Shown here piece by piece: positions 41,565-50,812 of a DNA stretch of 64,000 nt; position 1 is the first letter of the stretch; the number at the start of each line of letters is the position of its first letter. The position numbers and the translations under genes were made by a program. The notes under the pieces were generated by a model, which was given only the letters and a program-made list of their open reading frames with translations, made no database searches and was not told the DNA's origin. Origin of the DNA: Pacificispira sp965223125 (GTDB lineage: Bacteria > Pseudomonadota > Alphaproteobacteria > UBA8366 > Aestuariispiraceae); contig OZ244984.1 in NCBI GenBank assembly GCA_965223125.1, positions 2,356,001-2,420,000 of the forward strand, in the 5' to 3' direction.

Positions 41565-43064
41565 ATGGCTGAAGCAGAGGTAGCCGAGGTCGGGGCAACA
41601 ATCGTTGCGATTCAGCGATATGCCCGGGAGGTCCCGGATCGTCCCGCCCTCGTCGATGCGGGGCATGTGGTGTCCTATGCGGTGCTTTGGCGGGACCTCT
41701 GTCTGGTCATGGCGGCGCTGAAACGGCTGTCACTTGCACCGGATTCCATAGCGGCGGTTGAATGGGATCGTCCGTACCGGCATCTTCTGTTGTTGCTGGC
41801 TCTGGAGCATCTCGGAGTCGCAACTGCCAGTTATATCGCCGAGCAGGCATTGGCGGAGTTTCTGCCTCTGATGGCGGTGGCGGCGATCAAATTCCCGGCA
41901 ACAGGCCATTCAGACCGGGCTGAACGGGCCGACAGGATCGGGCGGGTGGAGGTTGTCGACGATGCGTGGTGGGATCGCGTGCTGTCCGCGCCGCGTGCCC
42001 TGCGGCCTGTTCGTCCTGTCGCGGCTGAGTGCCATCGGATCGCGTGCAGCTCCGGCACAACGGGACATCCTAAATTCATGATACGCAGTCGGGCGCAATC
42101 GGAATTCCGGTTCAACCAAAGTCAGCAAAGACTGGATTTCCGGCAGAATTCCAGACTGGTTCTGCCCGCCAGTTTTGCATTCCAGGCAAACTACATCCTT
42201 GCCATTGCCTGCATTCGGGCCGGAGGAGTAACGGTGTTTTCCGGGGAGGAGCGACTGGATGCGGTGCTGCGTCAGGTCAAGGCGACCCATACGGTCGTTG
42301 TGCCGATGGAACTTGGCAACCTGCGCGTATCGATCCTTCGGCACGGCCTTCCCGAGGGACTGAAAGGGCTGGTGGTGGGGGGGCGGATCACCGAGGAGGA
42401 TCGCTACGCTTGGCATCAGGCGTGTCCCACGGGATCTCTGATCGAGGTCTATGGGACGAATGAAACCGGGACAATCGCGGTCATGACATCCGATGGTCTG
42501 GGAAAGATCATTGGCGGATTGGATGTGCAGGTCGTGGATGATGACGATATGTCGGTGGCGACGGGACAGGCAGGGCATATACGGGTGCGTGGCGCTCCCT
42601 GTGCCACAGGGTATTTGTTTCAGGAAGATGCGGCCATCAACCGTTTTCGCGACGGCTGGTTCTATCCTGGCGATCTGGGCATGCGGGAAGGCACGGATGG
42701 CCTCCGCCTGCTGGGGCGGAACGATGACCTTCTGAACATTCGGGGCATCAAGATATTGGCCACGGAGGTGGAGGCGTCGCTGTGTGCGTTGCCCGGCATT
42801 GAGGATTGCTGTGTCATCAGTATTCCGGATGCATCGGATGACGGCGTGATCTGGGTGGGGCTCCACTATGCGGAAGGCGCTGATTTCCAGGGACTGGAGG
42901 CGCAGATAAAGGCAAAACTGATGCGCGGCGGCGTATTTCGCATATTTTCCCTGAATCCGATTCCGCGATCCCCGTCCGGAAAGATCCGGCGGCAGCAGAT
43001 CATTGATCTTCTGCGTCGGCATATATCCGATCTGTCGAACGGTATTGCTGACCGGGGTATTTAG
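41565..43064 (+). CDS. AMP-forming acyl-CoA synthetase/ligase family protein
   Basis: A 499-residue ANL-superfamily enzyme that activates a carboxylic acid as acyl-AMP and usually transfers it to CoA or a carrier. Core motifs: the P-loop ACSSGTTGHPKFMIRS (A3), EVYGTNETG (A5), DGWFYPGDLGMREG (A7), GRNDDLLNIRGIKI (A8) and the catalytic lysine in PRSPSGKIRRQQI (A10). I chose ATG at 41565 because GGAG lies eight bases upstream; TTG at 41532 is weaker. It is the first gene after the island and stands alone, so the substrate is not indicated. The N-terminal part is more divergent than the core. Confidence 0.82.
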   Translation: MAEAEVAEVGATIVAIQRYAREVPDRPALVDAGHVVSYAVLWRDLCLVMAALKRLSLAPDSIAAVEWDRPYRHLLLLLALEHLGVATASYIAEQALAEFLPLMAVAAIKFPATGHSDRAERADRIGRVEVVDDAWWDRVLSAPRALRPVRPVAAECHRIACSSGTTGHPKFMIRSRAQSEFRFNQSQQRLDFRQNSRLVLPASFAFQANYILAIACIRAGGVTVFSGEERLDAVLRQVKATHTVVVPMELGNLRVSILRHGLPEGLKGLVVGGRITEEDRYAWHQACPTGSLIEVYGTNETGTIAVMTSDGLGKIIGGLDVQVVDDDDMSVATGQAGHIRVRGAPCATGYLFQEDAAINRFRDGWFYPGDLGMREGTDGLRLLGRNDDLLNIRGIKILATEVEASLCALPGIEDCCVISIPDASDDGVIWVGLHYAEGADFQGLEAQIKAKLMRGGVFRIFSLNPIPRSPSGKIRRQQIIDLLRRHISDLSNGIADRGI

Positions 43065-43082
43065 AACATTTTCCGAAATTGT

Positions 43083-43120
43083 CAGCCACTGCACGTCCAT
43101 GCATGGGCGTGCAGTGGCTG
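43083..43120. terminator. long inverted repeat between convergent genes
   Basis: CAGCCACTGCACG (43083-43095) and CGTGCAGTGGCTG (43108-43120) form a perfect 13-pair stem around 12 bases. It lies between the ends of the ligase and decarboxylase genes, which fits a shared terminator, although no T tract follows on either strand. Confidence 0.6.
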
Positions 43121-43131
43121 CGGTTGGATCG

Positions 43132-44379
43132 TTACAGGCAGACGGCGTCCAGCGGGGGGAAACCGTTGAAGCCGACAGAACTGTAGGTCGTCGTATAGGC
43201 ACCGGTTCCGAGGATCAGCACGCGGTCGCCCTCGCCAAGATTCATTGGCAGGCTGTAGGCGGCTTTCTCATACAGCACATCGGCACTGTCGCAGCTTGGT
43301 CCCGCAACGACAACTGGACCTTCGGGGCCGCCATTGTCCGGAGTCTCGAAAACGTATTTGATCGCTTCATCCATGGTTTCGGCCAGCCCAGAGAACTTGC
43401 CGATATCGAGATAGACCCAGCGTCGGGTATCGCCGTCTCCTTTTTCCGAAACCAGGATGACTTCCGATACAATGCAGCCCGCATCGGCAACCAGGCCGCG
43501 ACCCGGTTCCGCTATTATGTGAACGCCCAGATCGCCGAAGTGGCGCTGTGCCATACTGCGGACGGTTTCCGCATAGGTCTTCGGATCCTGTGCCCTGGAG
43601 CGGGTCATGGTCGACGGGAAACCGCCGCCGAGATTGATCAGGCCGATCTCCACGCCACTGGCGGCAAGACGGTCGATCAGCGCCCGGGCGCGGGCGAAGC
43701 AGCGGTCCCAGGCACCCAGATCGGTCTGCTGGGAGCCGACATGGAAGCTGATGCCGGGTTTCCGGAAGCCGAGTTCGACGGCGCGCAGCAGCAGATCCTC
43801 AGCCATCTGATCGGCACAGCCGAATTTCTTGCCAAGCGGCCATTCCGCACCGGTGCCATCGACCAGCACACGGCAATAGACGGTCGTGCCCGGCGCGGCA
43901 TCGGCGAGTTTGATCAGTTCCGACTCGGAATCGAAGGCGAACATCTGAACGCCTGCGGCGGCAGCAAAGGCGATATCGGCACGGCGCTTGATCGTATTGC
44001 CATAGGACAGGCGGGACGCGGGAATGCCGAGAGACAGGCACTGTTCAATCTCGCCCCGGCTGGCGACGTCGAAATTGGAGCCTTCGGCAGCCAGACGGGC
44101 CAGCAGTTGCGGTGCCGGATTGGCCTTCACGGCATAATGGATATGGGCCGGTGACAGCGCCGTCGCCAGCAGGCGATAGCGTTCGGCCACGGCGTCCAGA
44201 TCCATGACCAGGGTCGGACGGTCGAACCGGGCATCAGCCAGGTATTCCGCCAGACGCCCTGAAAGGGCGGTCGGGGCAGGGGTTCCGGATTCAACCAGGC
44301 GCAATGCGGTGCTGGTCGCGGTATCATTGGAAATAAAAGTTGCGTCGGCGACCGCGCGGCCGCCGTGTACGATAGTCAT
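43132..44379 (-). CDS. type III PLP-dependent ornithine/lysine decarboxylase
   Basis: A 415-residue group IV decarboxylase with the alanine-racemase-like barrel. The PLP lysine is in YAVKANP (near residue 65); other family marks are FDVASRGEIE, FHVGSQQ, NLGGGFP, the phosphate-binding EPGRGLVADAG, and the active-site cysteine in GPSCDSADVLYE. The enzyme makes putrescine from ornithine or cadaverine from lysine. I chose ATG at 44379 with GGGAG nine bases upstream. A 326-base space before it probably holds a structured leader. Substrate choice (ornithine, lysine or both) cannot be read from the sequence. Confidence 0.9.
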   Translation of the reverse strand: MTIVHGGRAVADATFISNDTATSTALRLVESGTPAPTALSGRLAEYLADARFDRPTLVMDLDAVAERYRLLATALSPAHIHYAVKANPAPQLLARLAAEGSNFDVASRGEIEQCLSLGIPASRLSYGNTIKRRADIAFAAAAGVQMFAFDSESELIKLADAAPGTTVYCRVLVDGTGAEWPLGKKFGCADQMAEDLLLRAVELGFRKPGISFHVGSQQTDLGAWDRCFARARALIDRLAASGVEIGLINLGGGFPSTMTRSRAQDPKTYAETVRSMAQRHFGDLGVHIIAEPGRGLVADAGCIVSEVILVSEKGDGDTRRWVYLDIGKFSGLAETMDEAIKYVFETPDNGGPEGPVVVAGPSCDSADVLYEKAAYSLPMNLGEGDRVLILGTGAYTTTYSSVGFNGFPPLDAVCL

Positions 44380-44680
44380 ATCCCGGCACTCCCTTAAGGA
44401 TGGGGTAGGGCGTCCCGGTATTGGGATCGCTTTACCCAAACTGTCCAAAAAGGACGCCTCCGTCGTTACATAAACCCATCCCGACCGGCCTTGAGGACCG
44501 AGGGGGGACAGGATCGGGGCTGGCCGGGATATCCAATCTCTTGGGAGGCCTTTAACCGATCGCAGGGGCCAGTGGCACGTGCTTCGAGCGTCTGTCTTGC
44601 GAACGCATATATCCCCAACTTCGGTCAGCCTGTAACAGCGTTTATGCAGGGAAGGAATGTTGAAAACGCATAGCTGCCTG
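44380..44680 (-). promoter_or_regulatory. long leader of the decarboxylase gene, candidate speF-like RNA element
   Basis: No gene fits in this stretch. Read on the minus strand it has several G+C-rich inverted segments: GGAGGCGTCC, then TTTTT, then GGAC, bracketed by GGGATGGGTTT and GTAAAGCGATCCC. Alphaproteobacteria are known to carry a conserved RNA element (speF) before ornithine decarboxylase genes, and position and size fit. I cannot verify the fold against the family model. Confidence 0.4.
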
Positions 44681-44705
44681 ATGCGGGATGCTCAAAAAGG
44701 ATCAA

Positions 44706-46100
44706 TTACTTCAGGGTTTTATTCGAAAGTGCCGCATTTCCGCGCCGACGCAGCAGATCTGCGGTATCGGAATTGGTGATCAGTTCGACCAGTCGCACCG
44801 TCGTTGCCAGATGCGCACTGGCTTCCGCTTTGTGGTCAACATCGACCTTGGGCAGCTTTTCTATGATTTTAGCGGCATATTTCTCCAGATCCTTGCGCAA
44901 CTGGCCCACCTTGCTCTGGCAGGCCGATTGCAGGCCGATCTGCTCGGCCATGCGGGATGCCTCCCCCAGGGCGCGGGCCCGGCGCTCGGCGGCTTCGAAC
45001 TTGGCCTCGTCGGGAAAACCGTCGAAATCGGGAATGCCGTTTCCCTTGTTCGGCAACATGTCGAGGATCACGTCCTGCGCGGTCGCCAGAACGAGATTCT
45101 CAACCGCCTGGCTGACTTTCCCGCGACAACTGTACATCCGCTTTCCCCAGTCACCGTCACGTCGGATGCCGATATCCGCCGTAATGCCCTTGAACGCGGC
45201 AGAGAAGCGCTTGGCTTTGGCAATGACGTCTGTTTCTGTTGCGTGCGGGGCATCTGCGGCTTCGGCCACCGAGTCGGCATCCCGCTCCAACGCATTGATG
45301 ACGACGCTTCCCGCGACCCCCAGATCGGTCTTGCTGGCCAGGGTATCGTCCAGCTTGCGGGACAGTGCTCGAAAGACCTTGAGGATCGGGAATGGCTGTA
45401 GCAGACGCCCGATCAGGGCAAGCAACAGATAAACCTCATGATCCGGTGCAATGTCGTTGATCTGATCGTAATGGCGCTTGATATAGGTCACATGTTCCGG
45501 CGTGAAGTTCAGGATCGGTTTGCGTGGCAGTTGTTCCTTCAGAGACTCGACGATATCGGCAATGGTCAGGATCGCGGCCATTTCCCGGATGTCTTCGAGT
45601 CGTTTCGTGCCACCGATCTTTTTTGCAGCGGCGCGAATCTCTCCTGAATCATTTCCGAGGCCGTCGTCCCAGGCGCGCAGCTTGTTGGCCGCCAGAGACC
45701 AGAGTTGCGATGCACTGTCCTTCTGGGCTCTTTCGTGGCCTTTCCGCTGGGCGGTGACGAAGGCGTCGGCGATGGGTTCCCATTCGTTCTTGGCCTGCTC
45801 CATCAGCAGGGTCCACATCGGTCCGATGGTGGCCCTGGCGATTTTACCCGTTTCCTTCGGATCAGGATCCTTGAAGATCAGCATGTCCTCGAAGGGTAGG
45901 CACAGGATGCGCTGGGGTGTGAAGATGCGCGGCGCGCGGATTTCGGCAAGGCGCGGACGCAGCAGTGCCATGATTGCATCATGTGGAATGCCGAATTTGT
46001 TTTCGCCGCGATCCAGTTCGATCTTTGCGGCCAGAATCTTCAACTCCTTATCAGAAAGTTGATTCAGGAAGGCCTGGAGTTGTTCGCCCGCGCTGCTCAT
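44706..46100 (-). CDS. hypothetical protein, second gene of an unrecognised pair
   Basis: A 464-residue soluble, helical protein. The start has an acidic helix (AFLNQLSDKELKILAAKIEL), followed by IFTPQRILCLPFEDMLIFKD; the later half is helical with clusters such as EAADAPHATETDVIAKAKRF and a basic end. No nucleotide-binding or catalytic motif is recognised. The ATG overlaps the stop of the upstream 380-residue gene (ATGA), so the two are coupled and should act together. It is followed by the decarboxylase leader. Confidence 0.6.
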   Translation of the reverse strand: MSSAGEQLQAFLNQLSDKELKILAAKIELDRGENKFGIPHDAIMALLRPRLAEIRAPRIFTPQRILCLPFEDMLIFKDPDPKETGKIARATIGPMWTLLMEQAKNEWEPIADAFVTAQRKGHERAQKDSASQLWSLAANKLRAWDDGLGNDSGEIRAAAKKIGGTKRLEDIREMAAILTIADIVESLKEQLPRKPILNFTPEHVTYIKRHYDQINDIAPDHEVYLLLALIGRLLQPFPILKVFRALSRKLDDTLASKTDLGVAGSVVINALERDADSVAEAADAPHATETDVIAKAKRFSAAFKGITADIGIRRDGDWGKRMYSCRGKVSQAVENLVLATAQDVILDMLPNKGNGIPDFDGFPDEAKFEAAERRARALGEASRMAEQIGLQSACQSKVGQLRKDLEKYAAKIIEKLPKVDVDHKAEASAHLATTVRLVELITNSDTADLLRRRGNAALSNKTLK

Positions 46101-47239
46101 GCGGGCTCCTTACGGAATTTCGAAAGCCGGTCTTTTGTTTCCTGATCGAGGTCGGAATCGACCCGATGCTCACTGGTGCGGCTCCATCGGGTCTGGCTCT
46201 GGCGCAGGCTTTCCCAAAGCGCGGAATTATCCCCGACCGCCTCTTCCGGTAGGATCGGCAGATGCTGGGCAAAGCCTTCGACCGTATCGCGCTGGAAGAA
46301 CCGATCGCCACTGCGCGCGCCATCCCACAGATCGATCACCCGCTGCCAGCCGTCCAACATCAGTGTCATGCGTTCGATATGAAATTTCAGTTTCTTTTCC
46401 GTATCTTCAAAGCTGCGCAGCGGTTCGGCCATCTGCTTTGCAAGCTTGTCGAGCTCCGTCAGGTGCTCACGCGCTCGCGCTTCGGCGGCACGGGCGGCGG
46501 TGACTGTTCGCTGTGCCATTTCAGCTGTTTCCGGCGGCTCCTGAATCAGCCATTTGGATAATTCGCCTGCCAGATTTTCAAGACTGGTGAGCAGTGTCAT
46601 GACATATCCGGCAACTCTGCCGTCGGGTGATCCGATTGGGGCAATTACCTGGGCCCATTGCTCCAGTCGGGCATAGATCTTGTCGCCCCGTTCACCGATG
46701 GACTGGCCATAGCCGCTCAGCGCGTCCCGGGCCAGTCTCATGCCATCGGGCGTGGATATGGCGCGTTCGTCAAGTGCCGCCGCGTCGGTATGGGTGGATG
46801 CCAGTTGCGAGATGGCCATACGAATCAAACCGAACAGAACCTGAGTGGGAAGCTGCGCCTCCTCCATTTTCTCCTGTTTCGCGCGCTTGGCAAGGGCGGG
46901 GCCGCCAAGCCCGGTCAGGGCCACGCGATTGGCGAATTGCCGAACCTTCATCGGCGTGATGTCACGCATATGGACCAGTTCCTCATGGAGCGCGCGGTCA
47001 TGGACCAGAAGATTGATGACTTCCGGCAGCACCTTGTAAGGAATGATGTAGATTTCCGCACCGCCGGCGAGGCCCGGTATCAGGATTTCAAGCGAACTGC
47101 CCGGCGGGCGGCGCAATCGGGCATAGGCCAGAACAGGAGTCGTAAAGGGAACATAGACCCCGCGCTTCAGAAATGTCGCGGGAAGCAGGGGTGTCCGCTT
47201 CCTGGGCGCCAATGCTTCAGCGTCGTTGGGGGGTGTCAT
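46097..47239 (-). CDS. hypothetical protein, first gene of an unrecognised pair
   Basis: A 380-residue protein. Residues 15-95 look beta-rich with a hydrophobic GLAGGAEIYIIPYKVLPEVI; from about residue 200 it is a long, charged coiled-coil-like helix (AARAAEARAREHLTELDKLA onward). No signal peptide or membrane helix is evident. No family is recognised. It is coupled to the 464-residue gene by an ATGA overlap. A scaffold or structural role is possible for the coiled coil, but this is inference. Confidence 0.6.
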   Translation of the reverse strand: MTPPNDAEALAPRKRTPLLPATFLKRGVYVPFTTPVLAYARLRRPPGSSLEILIPGLAGGAEIYIIPYKVLPEVINLLVHDRALHEELVHMRDITPMKVRQFANRVALTGLGGPALAKRAKQEKMEEAQLPTQVLFGLIRMAISQLASTHTDAAALDERAISTPDGMRLARDALSGYGQSIGERGDKIYARLEQWAQVIAPIGSPDGRVAGYVMTLLTSLENLAGELSKWLIQEPPETAEMAQRTVTAARAAEARAREHLTELDKLAKQMAEPLRSFEDTEKKLKFHIERMTLMLDGWQRVIDLWDGARSGDRFFQRDTVEGFAQHLPILPEEAVGDNSALWESLRQSQTRWSRTSEHRVDSDLDQETKDRLSKFRKEPA

Positions 47240-47448
47240 ATGGTGACTTTCCTCACGTTCAAATGCCAGTATGCCAGCAATGGCGCGGCACGGATATCAA
47301 TGCATGGAATTAAGGCAGACTGAACCGCGTTCGCCAACCCTGCGCAAGGCTCGTGTTTACCATAATTCGAATTCGTTGCAGAATATGTTTGTTGCATGAC
47401 GGACATTGCCGGGTGCCATTCCATCCTTTTGTGTGAAATCATGCTTTT

Positions 47449-48075
47449 ATGACTCATACGAAAATACCGCAAGTTCTGCCAGATGGTCTCCATCTTCGAG
47501 AGGCGAAACGGGGTGATGGTGGGGCCATGCTCATGCTCGGTCGCGCCTTGCTGACGGAAACGGATCACTTCCTGCGCCTGTCCGAGGAACGAGCCGGGTC
47601 TGTGGAGGAAATGCGGCAGGTGATCGCCCGGTATTCGAAAATCCACGGCTCGGTGATGATGACAGTCTGGGACAAGGGGAAAGCGGTGGCCGAGGGGATA
47701 CTGACATCCGGGCAATTGGCCCGGACGGCGCATGTTGGAATGCTTGGCATTGGCGTATTGCGGGCCTATTGGGGACGAGGCATCGGTCGCGCTTTGATCG
47801 GTCAGCTTGAGGCACGGGCAGCGGCCCTGGCGCTGGAACGATTGGAATTTACAGTCCTGTCGCATAATTACCGGGCGCGCGACTTCTATCAGCGACTCGG
47901 GTATCTTGAGGAAGGGCGTCGCCGTCGGTCGGTTCGCTATGGACCGGTTGGACCAGTTGGTTCCATCCGGTATGGGGACGAGATTCTGATGGCGAAGTGG
48001 ATCGGACCTGACCTATGTCTGGATACCGACGCGGTCGGCGGGCAGGACGGGACCGATAGGACAGAAAAGGAATAG
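47449..48075 (+). CDS. GNAT-family N-acetyltransferase
   Basis: A 208-residue protein with the GNAT fold: LHLREAKRGDGGAMLMLGRA at the start, then the acetyl-CoA-binding loop LRAYWGRGIGRALIGQL (motif A, R-x-x-G-x-G/A), and ARDFYQRLGYLEEGRRRRSV as motif B. It has an extra acidic C-terminal tail of about 25 residues. It is the first gene of a three-gene operon ending in meaB. The acceptor substrate is unknown. Confidence 0.85.
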   Translation: MTHTKIPQVLPDGLHLREAKRGDGGAMLMLGRALLTETDHFLRLSEERAGSVEEMRQVIARYSKIHGSVMMTVWDKGKAVAEGILTSGQLARTAHVGMLGIGVLRAYWGRGIGRALIGQLEARAAALALERLEFTVLSHNYRARDFYQRLGYLEEGRRRRSVRYGPVGPVGSIRYGDEILMAKWIGPDLCLDTDAVGGQDGTDRTEKE

Positions 48076-48080
48076 CTGCC

Positions 48081-48557
48081 ATGGGATGGAGTCTCTTCGG
48101 CGGGAAAAAGAAGACAGAGAAAGCGGCCAGGCTTCAGGCGAAGGCGGCGATGCCACCGATCATGGCTCCGGATGAGACCGGTACGCCCTCACCCCAGATG
48201 CAGCCGCCGCGAACACAATCCCCGAAATCGGGCGGTGGTACCGGGCGCCCGGAATTGGCGGCCGAACAGATCGACGCACTGACAGTGCTGGCCGCGATTG
48301 AAAGCGCCAAGCAGGAACTGGCGGAGCGGGACCGCGCGATGGAGCGCAGTGCGCGCGCCCGCGCAGCGGCAGGACGCGCCGATCCGGACGAAAGTCCGGC
48401 TGATGCCGTGGCTCGGAAGAAGACCCTGATCGCCGCCGCCATGAGCGTCCATCGGATCAAGCAGAAGGCGTTTTCCGATCTCAGCCAACCCGAGCGGCAA
48501 CGCCTGCGTCAGATGGCGGAATCTGCGCTCGGCATTGCGGATACGAAAAAGAAGTGA
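48081..48557 (+). CDS. hypothetical protein between GNAT and MeaB genes
   Basis: A 158-residue protein: a basic start with Gly-Lys repeats (SLFGGKKKTEKAARLQAKAA), a Pro/Gln-rich linker, then a helical part (AIESAKQELAERDRAMERSA) and a basic end. There is no membrane helix. No family is recognised. It lies five bases after the GNAT gene and overlaps meaB by four bases, so it is translated with both. Confidence 0.55.
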   Translation: MGWSLFGGKKKTEKAARLQAKAAMPPIMAPDETGTPSPQMQPPRTQSPKSGGGTGRPELAAEQIDALTVLAAIESAKQELAERDRAMERSARARAAAGRADPDESPADAVARKKTLIAAAMSVHRIKQKAFSDLSQPERQRLRQMAESALGIADTKKK

Positions 48558-49579
48558 CGCGATTGCCTGATTTCGCACCTGCATTGGATAAGCCTCCGAC
48601 AGAGGTTCTATCGGCTGCCGCACAAAGGCTTGTCGGGGGGGATCGACGGACCCTTGCCAAGGCGCTGACCCTGGTGGAATCCAGCCGGGCCGACCATCGT
48701 GCCCAGGCGGAATCCCTGATTGCCGAAATCCTGCCGCATACCGGACAGGCCCGGCGGATCGGAATTTCCGGTGTGCCGGGTGTCGGGAAATCGACCTTCA
48801 TCGAGGCGTTCGGTGCCCATGTGACAGGGCTTGGCCATCGCATCGCCGTGCTGGCAGTAGACCCCAGTTCGAAACGGGGTGGGGGTTCGATTCTGGGCGA
48901 CAAGACCCGCATGGAACTTCTGTCGCGCAATCCCGCAGCCTTTATCCGTCCTTCGCCCGCCGGTCAGACTTTGGGCGGTGTCGCGCGGCGCAGTCGGGAG
49001 AGTATCCTGCTGTGCGAGGCCGCTGGATTCGATGTCATCCTGGTCGAGACGGTCGGCGTCGGACAGAGCGAGACGGCGGTTTCCGAAATGACGGATATGT
49101 TCCTGCTGCTGTTGTTGCCCGGCGGTGGGGATGAATTGCAGGGCTTGAAGAAGGGCATCGTTGAACTGGCTGACATGATCCTGGTCAACAAGGCCGATGG
49201 CGATCTGGCCGATCAGGCCCGCCGCACGGCGGCGGATTATCACGGCGCGTTGCGGCTTCTCAGCAAGGCCGGGGCCGACTGGAAAGTCCCGGTACTGCCC
49301 TGTTCTGCCATCACCGGCGCGGGGATCGCCGATATCTGGCAGCGGATCGGCGATTTCCATGCGACGATGATCGGGACTGGGGCGCTGGCGGCCCGCCGCG
49401 CGGAACAGGCGAAATCCTGGTTGTGGGAAGAGGTCATAGCCGATCTGTCCGACCGTCTGCGCCGCGATCCTGGCCTGCGTGACCTGCTGCCCGAGATGCA
49501 GCGCGCGGTCGCTGCCGGTGACATCCCCGCCCCCGTCGCCGCCCGCCAGTTGATCGACGGGTTAATGAAACGGCGATAG
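48554..49579 (+). CDS. meaB: MeaB/ArgK-type G3E GTPase, chaperone of methylmalonyl-CoA mutase
   Basis: A 341-residue GTPase. The P-loop is GVPGVGKSTFIEAF near residue 76; the next conserved block is VDPSSKRGGGSILGDKTRME; then the switch segment with ETVGVGQSE, and NKADGD as the guanine-specificity motif. In known systems MeaB protects and reloads coenzyme-B12-dependent methylmalonyl-CoA or ethylmalonyl-CoA mutase. No mutase gene is in the window; the Mcd at 2914-4602 belongs to the same wider pathway. It starts at GTG inside the end of the preceding gene. Confidence 0.92.
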   Translation: MTRLPDFAPALDKPPTEVLSAAAQRLVGGDRRTLAKALTLVESSRADHRAQAESLIAEILPHTGQARRIGISGVPGVGKSTFIEAFGAHVTGLGHRIAVLAVDPSSKRGGGSILGDKTRMELLSRNPAAFIRPSPAGQTLGGVARRSRESILLCEAAGFDVILVETVGVGQSETAVSEMTDMFLLLLLPGGGDELQGLKKGIVELADMILVNKADGDLADQARRTAADYHGALRLLSKAGADWKVPVLPCSAITGAGIADIWQRIGDFHATMIGTGALAARRAEQAKSWLWEEVIADLSDRLRRDPGLRDLLPEMQRAVAAGDIPAPVAARQLIDGLMKRR

Positions 49580-49629
49580 GGGTGGTCGACGAACCAGATG
49601 GAATGATGCTGTGTTGAATCCAGCCAGTC

Positions 49630-49692
49630 ACTCCCGCGCAGACGGGAGTCCAGAGCGGTGGATCCGACACCCTGCCAATCGCTCTGGACTCC
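49630..49692. repeat. REP-like palindromic repeat
   Basis: ACTCCCG/CGGGAGT (49630-49649) forms a small hairpin, and GGAGTCCAGAGC (49645-49656) pairs exactly with GCTCTGGACTCC (49681-49692). Short CTCCCG...CGGGAGT palindromes between genes are widespread in alphaproteobacterial genomes. The 210 bases between meaB and the next gene hold nothing else I can support. Confidence 0.6.
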
Positions 49693-49789
49693 GGACAGCC
49701 GCTTCGCGTCTTCCGGGGCGACGCCGCCGTGGTACATTTCAAATTCCATTGCCAGAGTTGGGGAGTTGGCAACAATCAAGGTCTGATAG

Positions 49790-50716
49790 TCAGGCGATTC
49801 CCCAATCCGCAGTAACATAGCGACCACCATGGACGGTGCCCTGGCCGGTGGCGATGGTCATTTTACGGCTGCGCACATCCGCCTGATATTGTCGGCGGGA
49901 ACCCAGGGCGACCCGTTCGGCGACGATTTCCCGTCGGCGCTGCGGTGTGGCGTCAGGTTCGGCGGCGAAGGCCGCGCTGATTTCCGTGACTTCGTTGATC
50001 CCGCCATTCTGCACCGCGATGTCGAAGCACAGGGCCAGCCCCGGCAGGTCGACAAGGCCGAACTGCTCGGCGTCGCGTTGCGCGATCTGCCAGTATTTCG
50101 TCCGCGCCCGGTGAATCTGGACCGCCTGGGCAGAATCGCGGGCACCCAGTCTTGCGAAACCTAGCGCCCAATCCTCCCGCAGGTGATATTTCCGTGCGCC
50201 AAGGCTGATGCCATCGGCCCAGGCGATTCTGTCGGCGCGCGCCGCGGCGAGGATGCTGCGGAGTTCCGGTGCCATCGGGCCGAAAGCCTGATCGAGGCTG
50301 CCGGGTTCCGCAGCCTCGATATCTTCCAATACGCTGCGTAACTCCCCGTTCGACAGGGTGAAGCCGATGATCCCCCAGGTCACGCCTGCCCCGTCGAAAT
50401 TGCCGACCGCTTTCTCAAAGCCGTGACCTTCGAATGTGCTGGTCAGGGCAAGGGCCAGATCGAAATCCTCTGGTGGCGCTTGATCCGGGAACAGGCTCGG
50501 CCAAGTGGTTTCATCCAGCGCACCCGTGACCGTCAGGTTTTTTGCCTTTTGGAATTGCGTCAGTCCCCGTTCGGTGCCGCGACCGAATAGCCCGTCTATG
50601 CCATCGGTGGAAAATCCGGCCTGGGTGAGGCGTTGCTGTGTGCGCCTGATCAGGGCACCACGGACCAGCATCGTGCCGGTGGCGGCGCGCTTTGCGTAGC
50701 ATCGTGTCATGCGCAT
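49790..50716 (-). CDS. peptidoglycan-binding, chitosanase/lysozyme-like protein
   Basis: A 308-residue protein. Residues 15-75 are a peptidoglycan-binding type 1 repeat (RRTQQRLTQAGFSTDGIDGL, FGRGTERGLTQFQKAK). Residues 85-280 resemble GH46 chitosanase or lysozyme-like folds: ALTSTFEGHGFEKAVGNFDG followed by AGVTWGIIGFTLSNGEL, the glutamate in TFEGHG being the likely acid. No signal peptide is clear, which is odd for a wall enzyme and fits phage-type lysins. The ATG at 50716 or 50710 follows AGGAG. Enzyme activity is inferred from fold only. Confidence 0.6.
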   Translation of the reverse strand: MRMTRCYAKRAATGTMLVRGALIRRTQQRLTQAGFSTDGIDGLFGRGTERGLTQFQKAKNLTVTGALDETTWPSLFPDQAPPEDFDLALALTSTFEGHGFEKAVGNFDGAGVTWGIIGFTLSNGELRSVLEDIEAAEPGSLDQAFGPMAPELRSILAAARADRIAWADGISLGARKYHLREDWALGFARLGARDSAQAVQIHRARTKYWQIAQRDAEQFGLVDLPGLALCFDIAVQNGGINEVTEISAAFAAEPDATPQRRREIVAERVALGSRRQYQADVRSRKMTIATGQGTVHGGRYVTADWGIA

Positions 50717-50812
50717 CTTCTCCTATAAGGGTATATCCGCACAATATTACATCTTTGATTTAAGTCTCTCAAGAAAATAAAAAGAACAATACAGGGGCAT
50801 TTTAGTTTGGGG

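Noticed and set aside
43083..43120. Inverted repeat as an operator or att site
   Set aside because: It lies between the stops of two convergent genes, where a bidirectional terminator is the simpler explanation.
49630..49692. Terminator of the meaB operon
   Set aside because: The inverted repeats are not followed by a T tract on the plus strand, and the motif looks like a dispersed intergenic palindrome.
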